Shown here one piece after another: positions 1 through 6,454 of a stretch of DNA of 15,067 bases. The translations under genes were made by a program, and so were the position numbers. Position 1 is the stretch's first letter. Each line of letters starts with the position of its first letter. Under the pieces are notes generated by a model that made no database searches, was not told the origin of the DNA, and was given only the letters and a program-made list of their open reading frames with translations. Source of the stretch: Halobacteriaceae archaeon Tc-Br11_E2g27 (GTDB lineage Archaea; Halobacteriota; Halobacteria; Halobacteriales; Haloarculaceae); the NCBI GenBank assembly GCA_001564135.1, contig LKNH01000032.1:1-15067 (forward strand), read 5' to 3'.

Positions 1-1
1 C

Positions 2-1072
2 CGCTCAGAGAGCGTTTCCGACAGAACGCTAGCCCTCAATCTCATAGTGTACGGTGACGCGACACTCACAAGACAGCTCTTACAGACCGAAGGATTCGGT
101 GAGGCAAACTGGGAGGAACTTGATGAGAACGAAACTGATGTTGCACCGACCGATGTCACGTTCAATCAGAGCGGACTTGGGCTGGGTGACGCAGACGGTG
201 CACTGCGATTTACCTACGTTGAGGACCCTGACGGAAATGGTCACTGGCTTGATGAGAGTTATCAACTGAAAGATGGTACTTATCTGGGCGCACGCCATCA
301 TTTGCGTGCCTATGAGGACCCACATGCGGGTGAATGGACTGTCTTCCAGGGCCACTCCGAACACTGGGATTGGTTCCAGATTCGGCACAACGTCCACTCT
401 ATAGAAGAAACTCAATCTACGGTTGAGTTACATTTCATTGATAATCCGCTGGTTGAGAATCTGGTTCGTGACAGATGGGGGAACGACCGAAGTTCGGATT
501 CGGATGGCTGGGCAACAACAGTTGAACTTGATGAGGAGTTTGCCACTATATTGCTTGGTGCTATCCTGATTGCCTCAATACAGACTGCTCGGATGCGGGA
601 GTTTGTTCACGATGAAGACGTGAAACTGGTCTATCAGGGTGCGTTCGTCGTGGCCAGCCTTGTCGCGTTGATGATATTTGTGCGACTTGGCGCTATCTGG
701 GCAGAGGGACAGCTCCCAAATATCTATCCAAATACCGTTGCGGCATTGTTCTATCCGTTCTTGGTCTTTGGAATGCCTATCGCGGTCTATCTATTAGCTA
801 GACCGCTTGATAGGTTACCAGCCTTTGCAGCAGGCTCGTCTGGCTTTTTCATCGCCCTGCTGGTCGATTATACCTATTTGCAAGTGACTGCACTCCCGCT
901 TGATACGTTGCTTCAGCATGTCGCACTAGCAATTGCGCTTGGCTTTATCGCTGCGGGTGCATCAAAAACAGCCAGAGATCCGAAAACAGACCTGGGTTAC
1001 GTTCGTACGGGCGTCTTACTCTGGATAGTGGCAATCGCTATGCCACTGTTGGTGCATATTCCGTTTATATAA
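2..1072 (+). CDS. Membrane protein with N-terminal soluble domain, 5' end outside window
   Basis: The frame is open from base 2 with no stop, so the gene very probably starts upstream. A GTG at 47 is the first start-type codon inside the window, but translation before it (SESVSDRTLALNLIV) reads like protein. Counting from that GTG, residues 1-160 are hydrophilic and hold a His/Arg-rich stretch (LGARHHLRAYED, then HSEHWDWF and RHNVHSI). About six hydrophobic helices follow (roughly 164-181, 194-219, 232-252, 260-280, 287-305, 321-341), ending at the C-terminus. The RHHxR pattern faintly resembles the LssY C-terminal domain family, but I cannot confirm this without a profile search. The gene converges on the small membrane protein gene at 1090 with 17 bases between stops. 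Function unknown. Confidence 0.75.
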   Translation, partial: RSESVSDRTLALNLIVYGDATLTRQLLQTEGFGEANWEELDENETDVAPTDVTFNQSGLGLGDADGALRFTYVEDPDGNGHWLDESYQLKDGTYLGARHHLRAYEDPHAGEWTVFQGHSEHWDWFQIRHNVHSIEETQSTVELHFIDNPLVENLVRDRWGNDRSSDSDGWATTVELDEEFATILLGAILIASIQTARMREFVHDEDVKLVYQGAFVVASLVALMIFVRLGAIWAEGQLPNIYPNTVAALFYPFLVFGMPIAVYLLARPLDRLPAFAAGSSGFFIALLVDYTYLQVTALPLDTLLQHVALAIALGFIAAGASKTARDPKTDLGYVRTGVLLWIVAIAMPLLVHIPFI

Positions 1073-1089
1073 CGCCTTGTCACCTGTCC

Positions 1090-1344
1090 TTATTCTGCCT
1101 GTGGTTCGTCCGGACTGGTGTATGGACGTTCCCACGTTGGAGTAACACGACTGTATATAAGCACACCTAGAAAGACCATGAAGTAAAGCAACCAGCGGTG
1201 ATAATCAATCCACTCGAAAATCGTTACTGCAACGATTATCCACGTCGCAAGAATAGCGCTGTCCACGAGAATTCTACCGCCGTTGTGACGGAGATACTCT
1301 TTCAGCCGTTTCCGGCGTGTCTCAATCCGTGGGTGGTCTGACAT
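1090..1344 (-). CDS. Small two-helix membrane protein
   Basis: This 84-residue protein has a basic N-terminus (residues 1-20, many Arg/Lys), then two hydrophobic segments (about 25-44 and 50-66) separated by a short WIDYHRW turn, and an acidic, proline-containing tail. By the positive-inside rule the N-terminus is probably cytoplasmic. A TATA-like box 21-27 bases upstream of the ATG supports this start and a leaderless transcript. It lies just downstream of palindromic element 1 in its own reading direction. I do not recognise a family with confidence; it is a haloarchaeal-type hypothetical protein. Confidence 0.75.
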   Translation of the reverse strand: MSDHPRIETRRKRLKEYLRHNGGRILVDSAILATWIIVAVTIFEWIDYHRWLLYFMVFLGVLIYSRVTPTWERPYTSPDEPQAE

Positions 1345-1364
1345 AGTAGTCGTCTGTTGTCCGG

Positions 1365-1371
1365 AATATAC
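1365..1371 (-). promoter_or_regulatory. TATA-like box for the gene at 1090-1344
   Basis: On the minus strand the sequence reads GTATATT, ending 20 bases before the ATG at 1344. The spacing matches an archaeal TATA box for a leaderless or near-leaderless mRNA. It is predicted from sequence and spacing only. Confidence 0.45.
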
Positions 1372-1410
1372 CTCTGTTTACGTATAGCTTTTTGGTTGAG
1401 GGGTGATTCA

Positions 1411-1487
1411 TACTGCCGGACGTAACTTCGGAAACGTACTCGCCACCCTGGCTGGCGAGATGGTTTAAACGCTTACGTCCGGTAGTA
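1411..1487. mobile_element. 77-bp palindromic MITE-like element, copy 1
   Basis: The ends are inverted repeats: TACTGCCGGACGTAA at the left, and its reverse complement with one mismatch at the right (14 of 15 pair). Inside is a second perfect 7-bp stem, CTCGCCA/TGGCGAG (1439-1445 and 1453-1459). The trinucleotide TCA lies directly outside both ends (1408-1410 and 1488-1490), as expected for a 3-bp target duplication. A homologous element lies at 5058-5135 in opposite orientation: the first 37 bases here match the reverse complement of that copy at 33 positions. There is no open reading frame inside. It sits 13 bases past the methyltransferase stop codon and upstream of the small membrane protein gene. 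A structured regulatory or terminator element is the alternative. Confidence 0.65.
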
Positions 1488-1500
1488 TCAGCAAACCTGA

Positions 1501-2379
1501 CTAGAACTGGCAGAGAATATCGAGATTATGCGCAATTAACGTTAACGACTCATCAGCAATCTGTTGCTCCCGTCTCTCTACCCATTCGTCGAGGTTTTTC
1601 TTCTGTTCCTGGGTGAGTGGGAGTTCCGAGACGGCATTATGAATCGTGGAGACCAAGAAGGCAATGACCGCTTGTTCTTCTGCAGGATATGTCCCATCAA
1701 CTGGTCTAATAATCCAATCGGAACCTCCAACTGCAACGATATCACCGCCGTATTCGGGGACCAGTTCGAGCAGTTGACGTCCAGATTGTGGTCCTCCTGC
1801 CCGCTGGGCCATATGTCGATGGTAGTTGTCAGTAACTATGTCGTCATATGGGTGTGTTGGGGAGAATCCGGTAAACCCATCGAACGTAATTGGCGCGTAC
1901 AGTAACCCTCCTGGCGTGAGCAGGTCACTAATATGTGAAAGTACATTCCTGAGCGAGACAAGATCCAGGAATGCGCATGCGATGATTACATCTGGCTCTC
2001 CTGTAACGTTGAATGCATCCTCTTTTTCGATCGAGAACCGTATCCGCTGACTGCCCCGAATTGCATGAAATCTTCCATCGGCTGAGTCGAGCTCTTCGAC
2101 GGTATATCCCATGCCAGCGAGTTGTTCTGGAATCCGCTTTCGAGCACGTTCAACGTGTGAGGTTTGTCGCTCAATTGCTCGATACTCTACAGAATCCGGA
2201 AGCATATCCCACTCGATGAGTCTAAGTGGCATTGTTCCAGTCCCCGTGCCGAATTCGAGAATTCGAAGGTTCCCCTCCGTTCGTGCCTGAACAGTATCCC
2301 TGAACGCCGTAAGGACCGTTCTGTCGAGTGAGCGGTCGTCAACGCTTCGTTTTGCGGTGAGATACTCTAATTCATTCAT
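1501..2379 (-). CDS. Class I SAM-dependent methyltransferase
   Basis: This 292-residue protein has a glycine-rich SAM-binding motif I at residues 40-48 (ILEFGTGTG). An acidic residue follows at the end of the next strand (YRAIER), then IIACAFLDLV and a LLTPGGLLYAPITF strand typical of Rossmann-fold methyltransferases. It probably transfers a methyl group from S-adenosylmethionine to a small molecule, but the substrate cannot be read from sequence. The ATG follows the glycosyltransferase stop codon after one base, so the two are almost certainly co-transcribed and translationally coupled. It is the last gene of the PTPS-GT-methyltransferase run and ends just before palindromic element 1. The C-terminal ~60 residues are charged and helical. 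Confidence 0.85.
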   Translation of the reverse strand: MNELEYLTAKRSVDDRSLDRTVLTAFRDTVQARTEGNLRILEFGTGTGTMPLRLIEWDMLPDSVEYRAIERQTSHVERARKRIPEQLAGMGYTVEELDSADGRFHAIRGSQRIRFSIEKEDAFNVTGEPDVIIACAFLDLVSLRNVLSHISDLLTPGGLLYAPITFDGFTGFSPTHPYDDIVTDNYHRHMAQRAGGPQSGRQLLELVPEYGGDIVAVGGSDWIIRPVDGTYPAEEQAVIAFLVSTIHNAVSELPLTQEQKKNLDEWVERREQQIADESLTLIAHNLDILCQF

Positions 2380-2380
2380 C

Positions 2381-3490
2381 TCAACTCACCACGGAAGATT
2401 GCGACTCGCTTGAGAGGGTCTCCTCGTTCGGTTGGACAGTGTTGATGGAGTGAAGAAACTCCCGGATACGCGAGAGTGATGACTGCCATGTCGGGTGAGC
2501 CTCGGTCCGCTTGAGTGCGCGTCCTCCGAGTGACGCAAGTGTCTTTCTGTTTCGCTGAACCAGATTCAGTATCGTCTGGATTTGCCCTGAGTTTCCGGGG
2601 TCAACCAGGAAACCTGTACGTCCGTCGTCAATATATTCGCTTGCGCCGCCGACAGCCGAAGCAATTGGGACAACGCCGTATTCCATGGCTTCCAGATAGA
2701 CCATTCCAAACGATTCGTATCGAGAGGGGACAGCAAGCACGTGCGAACGTCGTAGTAACCGAGTCAGCAGGTCATTCGAAACTGGTCCACGAACGGTTAT
2801 CCGTTCGCTCAATCCAGACCGTTTGATTTGCGACCGAACACGGTCAACGTAGTCCGGGTGTGCATCCAGATTGCCAACAATGTCGGCATTCCACGCCCCT
2901 TCAACCCCATTTAATGCCTTTACAAGCGTGAGTGTCTCTTTTCGTGGGGAAACAGTTCCAACGAACAGTATCTGGAGAGGGTTCCCGTGTGCTCTATTTT
3001 GTACATCCCGCTGTGTAAGAGCCGCCCCCTCCGTTCGACCACCGGGATAGGCGACCAGCGAGGGAACATCAGCAAGTGCTTGGACCCGACGCTTTGTGTT
3101 CGCACTCGTACAGATTGTCGCATCGACGGTCTGGAAATACGACCGTTCAATTTGTCTGACGAACCGACGAGTCCTCCGTCGCGGTGGTCCAGAGCGTAGG
3201 AGATGGACCAGTGAGACGATCGTTCTCGGTCGTTTGAGTCGGTGGTTTACTCGCCACAGTGTCGGATGGCAAAGCTCGTCCTGTAAGAGAACATCATATG
3301 GGCGGTTGAGTCGTCGTTGCAGCGACCGGGAAAATCCTGAGAACAGGTCCACGGGGTAGGTCCGTTGTGGAAGCGATATCACATCGACGGTATCTCCCTG
3401 TTTTCGGAGATATTCGACGAGTTTGCGGTCGTACCGGTAGCCACCGGAGGTTTGCTCCAGACTCCCGTAAACGACAAGCCCGATATGCAT
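2381..3490 (-). CDS. GT4-family (GT-B fold) glycosyltransferase
   Basis: The N-terminus (MHIGLVVYGSLEQTSGGYRYD) is the usual start of a GT4 enzyme, with the glycine-rich donor-side loop. Residues ~173-183 (LQILFVGTVSPRKE) open the second Rossmann domain. The EX7E signature is present (E259-SFGMVYL-E267), followed by GVVPIASAVGGASEYIDDG, which binds the nucleotide-sugar. It retains sugar configuration and probably acts at the cytoplasmic face. I chose the ATG at 3490 because MHIG matches family starts. A GTG at 3496 overlaps the upstream stop codon and would add two residues. The PTPS-like gene ends at 3493 and the methyltransferase starts one base after this stop, so this is one operon. The acceptor is unknown; the pterin-like context hints at a small soluble molecule. 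Confidence 0.88.
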   Translation of the reverse strand: MHIGLVVYGSLEQTSGGYRYDRKLVEYLRKQGDTVDVISLPQRTYPVDLFSGFSRSLQRRLNRPYDVLLQDELCHPTLWRVNHRLKRPRTIVSLVHLLRSGPPRRRTRRFVRQIERSYFQTVDATICTSANTKRRVQALADVPSLVAYPGGRTEGAALTQRDVQNRAHGNPLQILFVGTVSPRKETLTLVKALNGVEGAWNADIVGNLDAHPDYVDRVRSQIKRSGLSERITVRGPVSNDLLTRLLRRSHVLAVPSRYESFGMVYLEAMEYGVVPIASAVGGASEYIDDGRTGFLVDPGNSGQIQTILNLVQRNRKTLASLGGRALKRTEAHPTWQSSLSRIREFLHSINTVQPNEETLSSESQSSVVS

Positions 3491-3492
3491 CG

Positions 3493-3870
3493 TCACAGCC
3501 CAGTCCGGTATCCGACGGTCGCAACATCGTCTTCTTGAACAGATATCTCAAGTTCGGTGGCTGTTGCAGGGGACACATGTTCGAGAACGCGGGATGCAAA
3601 TAGTCGAGCAAGGTGCTCCGCACTTGGGTTTAGCCCTTCGAACTCCGGGAGGTCGTTCAACAGTTGGTCACGGAAGAAATCGGCCGTTATATCCATCCCG
3701 TCACTGACCCTATCGATATCGACAAGATAGCCGAATTCGTTGAGTTCGGGTCCATGAAAGGTTGCTTCAACAGTAAAGGTGTGTGAGTGGAGTTCTCCTT
3801 CCGGCCCCGGGTCTGGAACAGTGAGATAATGCTGGGCGACGAAGGTTCGAGAAACGGAAACACGATACAT
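3493..3870 (-). CDS. 6-pyruvoyl-tetrahydropterin synthase / QueD homologue with altered active site
   Basis: This 125-residue protein is the normal length for a PTPS/QueD subunit. The three zinc ligands are visible: H14 (FVAQH) and H28/H30 (LHSHTF). The pterin-anchoring glutamate near the C-terminus is also kept (ISVQED, aligned with VKET of E. coli QueD). The catalytic cysteine four residues before the first His of the HxH pair is replaced by E24, as in PTPS-III enzymes. The Asp-His dyad of the LDHxxLND motif appears to be Arg-Asp (FFRDQLLND). It therefore probably binds a dihydropterin and zinc but may not run the QueD reaction. A T-run (TTTTTTA) 23-29 bases upstream of the ATG could be a leaderless promoter. 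The gene is followed directly by the glycosyltransferase. Confidence 0.85.
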   Translation of the reverse strand: MYRVSVSRTFVAQHYLTVPDPGPEGELHSHTFTVEATFHGPELNEFGYLVDIDRVSDGMDITADFFRDQLLNDLPEFEGLNPSAEHLARLFASRVLEHVSPATATELEISVQEDDVATVGYRTGL

Positions 3871-3954
3871 ACCAACACCTTGACTGGCAGCGTAAAAAAG
3901 ACATGCCCAAACGACCAGTGAATACCTCGAAACTATAGTATCACGAATACGATA

Positions 3955-4965
3955 TCAGCCGTACGAGAGGAGCACCTGAACGACTTCATCGGGAGCGTTG
4001 TCGAGAAGTTCGTATGCCTCTGGAGCATCCTCAAAGGGGAACTCGTGTGTAACCAATCTATCAAGCGAAAGCTCCGCAAGCCAGTCCCAGGCGACGTTAT
4101 GTCGACGCTCGCGTGACCAACGTCCTTCGTGTTGTGGCGCAATCGTACTCACCTGACTACTTTCAAGAGACAGTCGATGGCGATGGAAGCGTCCGCCAAA
4201 CGACAGGGAGGCGGGTTCGGTTCCGTACCAGGAGCCGACAACAACTCGTCCATCGAACCCAGTTACCTCCATCGCGTCGTCAAGGGCGTCGGGATTGCCC
4301 GAGAGCTCGAAAGTGAGATCCGGGCGACCCTGTGGTCGAATTATCTGTTCCTCGAATGCGGTTGTATTTGGGTCTACCGCGTAGTCTGCGCCCAACTGCA
4401 ACGCGACCTCACGCCGGGCTTCGATGGGTTCGACGACGGTAAGCGAGTCAAGCGGCATCTGTGATAAAAGCGCCGTCGTCACCAACCCAACAGTCCCTTG
4501 CCCAAACACAGCAACCCGTTCACCGATTGTTGGCTGTGCGTCAAGAACGAAATTAACGGCTGTTTCCATGGTGGCCAACAGCGTTGCACGCCGCATACCG
4601 ATTGCTTCTGGAATTTCGAGCAACGATTCTGGGTCGGTAACGAACCCTTTTTCGTGTGGGTTATAGGCAAAGACGCGCCTGCCAAGCCACTCTTCCCCGA
4701 CATCATTCCCGCACTCGACCACCCTACCGGTCGTTGCGTAACCATATCGAGTCGGATACGACAGGTCGTCAACAAGCGTTTCTACAGGCCCATCAGTTTC
4801 GAGTGAATCGGGTGCTTCACCGCGATAGAGAAGTTTCTCGGTCCCAGAGCTAATGGCCGAAAACGCCGTTTCAACTCTCACACTCTCGGCTGTCAGTGAA
4901 GATGGTTCGCGCTCTCGCAGTTCTGTTTGGCCGGGTGCCGTAAAGTAGAGTGAAGTGATAGACAT
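3955..4965 (-). CDS. MDR-superfamily dehydrogenase lacking catalytic zinc ligands (BchC-like type)
   Basis: This is a medium-chain dehydrogenase/reductase of 336 residues with a nucleotide-binding GQGTVG motif at 155-160 and a GroES-like N-terminal half. Where zinc alcohol dehydrogenases have GxCGTD, it reads AISSGTEKLLYRGE (38-50), so the catalytic cysteine is replaced by serine. No four-cysteine structural-zinc lobe is present. The SSGTE signature is typical of the BchC-like branch of the superfamily. It probably carries out an NAD(P)-dependent oxidation or reduction of a hydroxyl/keto group, perhaps on a pterin side chain or sugar. The ATG at 4965 is preferred over an upstream TTG at 4971. 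An 84-base gap separates its stop from the PTPS-like start. Confidence 0.82.
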   Translation of the reverse strand: MSITSLYFTAPGQTELREREPSSLTAESVRVETAFSAISSGTEKLLYRGEAPDSLETDGPVETLVDDLSYPTRYGYATTGRVVECGNDVGEEWLGRRVFAYNPHEKGFVTDPESLLEIPEAIGMRRATLLATMETAVNFVLDAQPTIGERVAVFGQGTVGLVTTALLSQMPLDSLTVVEPIEARREVALQLGADYAVDPNTTAFEEQIIRPQGRPDLTFELSGNPDALDDAMEVTGFDGRVVVGSWYGTEPASLSFGGRFHRHRLSLESSQVSTIAPQHEGRWSRERRHNVAWDWLAELSLDRLVTHEFPFEDAPEAYELLDNAPDEVVQVLLSYG

Positions 4966-5057
4966 CGTCAACCAATTATTGCAATCGAGAGTATGTTGGC
5001 TTGCTTATGCTTATATCTGCCGCCTCGCGTGGCTGTTTCTGGCCCAAGGTATTGTTA

Positions 5058-5135
5058 TACCACTGGACGTAAGCTATTGCATACTCTCGCCAATCCCTGG
5101 TGGCGAGTATGGTACCGAAGTTACGTCCGACAGTA
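5058..5135. mobile_element. 78-bp palindromic MITE-like element, copy 2 (inverted relative to copy 1)
   Basis: The left end TACCACTGGACGTAA and the reverse complement of the right end (TACTGTCGGACGTAA) agree at 11 of 15 positions. An inner perfect 7-bp stem CTCGCCA/TGGCGAG is identical to that of copy 1. TTA lies directly outside both ends (5055-5057 and 5136-5138), a candidate 3-bp target duplication. It falls between the MDR start codon and the CDP-alcohol phosphatidyltransferase stop, which begins four bases beyond its right end. It shares most of its sequence with the element at 1411-1487 but is reversed, so the two bracket the MDR-to-methyltransferase genes. Confidence 0.62.
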
Positions 5136-5139
5136 TTAG

Positions 5140-5877
5140 TCATACCGTTGTATCGGTAACCAACAGCCAGTCACGAACAAAACCAAGCATGAACGGAATC
5201 ATTGCTGCGGAAGCAAGCCAATACCCTATCTGAGACCCAAAGGCTGGCGTAAGCAGCACAAAGACGACAAGCATCATCATTGCGCCCAGCATGCGACGGC
5301 TCTGTCGAGGGGGAAGTGGGTAGACGGACAATTTACGAACTCGTCGAAACGCAATCCCGAGGACGAACACGTACCTGGCCATACCAACCGCCAGAAAATA
5401 TGCTGGGGCCGTCCCGAACCTGACTGCAAGCAGTGAACCTAGCAGTAATGCGAGCGCATCGATTTCGATATCGAGACGACCACCGAATGCTGACGCCGAA
5501 TCTGTGGCACGTGCCACAGCGCCGTCGACTGCATCGAACAGCGTTCCAACTGCAAACAGGAGTGCAGGAAGCCACACAAACACGCTTTCTGGTTGACCAG
5601 TAATAACGAACCCTGCGAGGAGGACAATTGCAGCCCCGCGTAACACGGTAATCAGCGTTGCGAGTGTAAACGGCTGTGGCCCGTTTTCGGCTGTGGTCTG
5701 GGCGTGAACATGCCGAAATATAACCATTTCAAGCGCAAGGACAACTCCAATAGCCGCCACGAACGGAAGGCCTACCGGCCAGTAAACCACCAGTCCCGCT
5801 GTAACCGCGACAACAACGATGGAACTGGTCAGCGAGGCCAGGGTCCACGGAGTAACTTGTGCAGTCGCCAATCTCAT
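5140..5877 (-). CDS. CDP-alcohol phosphatidyltransferase family membrane enzyme
   Basis: This 245-residue polytopic membrane protein has the complete family signature DxxDGxxARx8GxxxDxxxD at residues 115-140 (D115, D118, G119, A122, R123, G132, D136, D140). A TLITVLRG segment in the preceding helix is usual for the family. Such enzymes move a phospho-alcohol from a CDP-alcohol to an acceptor hydroxyl, with metals bound by the aspartates at the cytoplasmic side. In archaea the family includes archaetidylserine and archaetidylinositol-phosphate synthases, but this sequence is not close enough by eye to assign one. Its ATG overlaps the upstream stop codon by four bases (ATGA), so the pair is coupled. 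The context may mean a small-molecule phosphodiester rather than a bulk lipid. Confidence 0.88.
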   Translation of the reverse strand: MRLATAQVTPWTLASLTSSIVVVAVTAGLVVYWPVGLPFVAAIGVVLALEMVIFRHVHAQTTAENGPQPFTLATLITVLRGAAIVLLAGFVITGQPESVFVWLPALLFAVGTLFDAVDGAVARATDSASAFGGRLDIEIDALALLLGSLLAVRFGTAPAYFLAVGMARYVFVLGIAFRRVRKLSVYPLPPRQSRRMLGAMMMLVVFVLLTPAFGSQIGYWLASAAMIPFMLGFVRDWLLVTDTTV

Positions 5878-6248
5878 GATGACTCACGTGAGAGCAATAC
5901 AAGGAGAATTCCAATCAACAGCAGTTGGACTGTCTTATCGAAGGCCTCGATAGGTGAGATGTCCTCGACTGAGGCAGGTTCGTTGATAACATACCAGAGC
6001 AGTATTTGACTGCCGACGAACGGAATACCAACTGCGATGATGAGTCGTCTTCGATAGTTGAACAGAAGAAGCACGATTGCACCCGCAAATCCTCCCGCGG
6101 CAAGTACAGAGGCGACCCCGAGCGGTTGTGTAATCGTCGCAAGGCCCAGTATTAGATGTACTATCCCGGTCAGGACAGCCAACACGATTCCCACCCAGTG
6201 TAACGCGGTGAGCGAACTCGTCTCAAGGATGGGCCGACCGTTTTGCAT
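5874..6248 (-). CDS. Four-helix membrane protein (DUF7475-like)
   Basis: This 124-residue protein has four hydrophobic helices at about 15-37, 42-64, 69-87 and 105-121. It contains LHWVGIVLAVLTGIVHLILG and YRRRLIIAVGIPFVGSQILLWYV, which I recall as features of a haloarchaeal family of unknown function (DUF7475). The family name is from memory. It is the first gene of a two-gene unit with the CDP-alcohol phosphatidyltransferase, to which it is joined by an ATGA overlap. An AT-rich stretch about 27-33 bases upstream (AATTAAG) could be its TATA box. It is transcribed divergently from the FkbM gene. Confidence 0.8.
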   Translation of the reverse strand: MQNGRPILETSSLTALHWVGIVLAVLTGIVHLILGLATITQPLGVASVLAAGGFAGAIVLLLFNYRRRLIIAVGIPFVGSQILLWYVINEPASVEDISPIEAFDKTVQLLLIGILLVLLSRESS

Positions 6249-6296
6249 TATAGCGTGTTACGGTGGCAATCCCCTTAATTCCAGTTGCAAGCCCGT

Positions 6297-6378
6297 TATA
6301 CCGGTCGACGGAACAATTGATAGTTCTCACGCAGGACGGGTGGTGACGACTCTATCACAGCTTCCGTCGACCGGTATA
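6297..6378. repeat. 82-bp nested palindrome with 17-bp perfect terminal inverted repeats
   Basis: TATACCGGTCGACGGAA (6297-6313) is repeated as its exact reverse complement at 6362-6378. Inside, TGATAG (6318-6323) pairs with CTATCA (6351-6356). The layout of long outer arms, inner stem and ~80 bp length matches the elements at 1411 and 5058. The arms share the pattern ATACYRNYSGACGKAA with them. I see no clear 3-bp target duplication here, so a divergent or older copy, or a regulatory palindrome between the two divergent genes, are both open. Confidence 0.6.
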
Positions 6379-6408
6379 GTTTGTGTACCGGCACATACTG
6401 GGTACCAA

Positions 6409-6417
6409 ATATATAAT
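6409..6417 (+). promoter_or_regulatory. TATA-like box for the FkbM methyltransferase gene
   Basis: ATATATAAT stands in otherwise mixed sequence, 38-46 bases before the GTG at 6455. Transcription would then begin near 6440. It lies downstream of the other possible GTG start at 6383 and so argues against that longer form. Confidence 0.45.
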
Positions 6418-6454
6418 CAAAAGAGTCAATCGCCCAACACCCGTCAAACAGTGT

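Noticed and set aside
1411..5135. Classical composite transposon
   Set aside because: Neither end encodes a transposase, and each end element has its own different 3-bp flanking duplication rather than one duplication around the whole 3.7 kb.
6383..6454. N-terminal extension of the FkbM protein from GTG 6383
   Set aside because: The start would lie upstream of a strong TATA-like box and only five bases from the palindrome. The added residues resemble no family N-terminus. It cannot be fully excluded.
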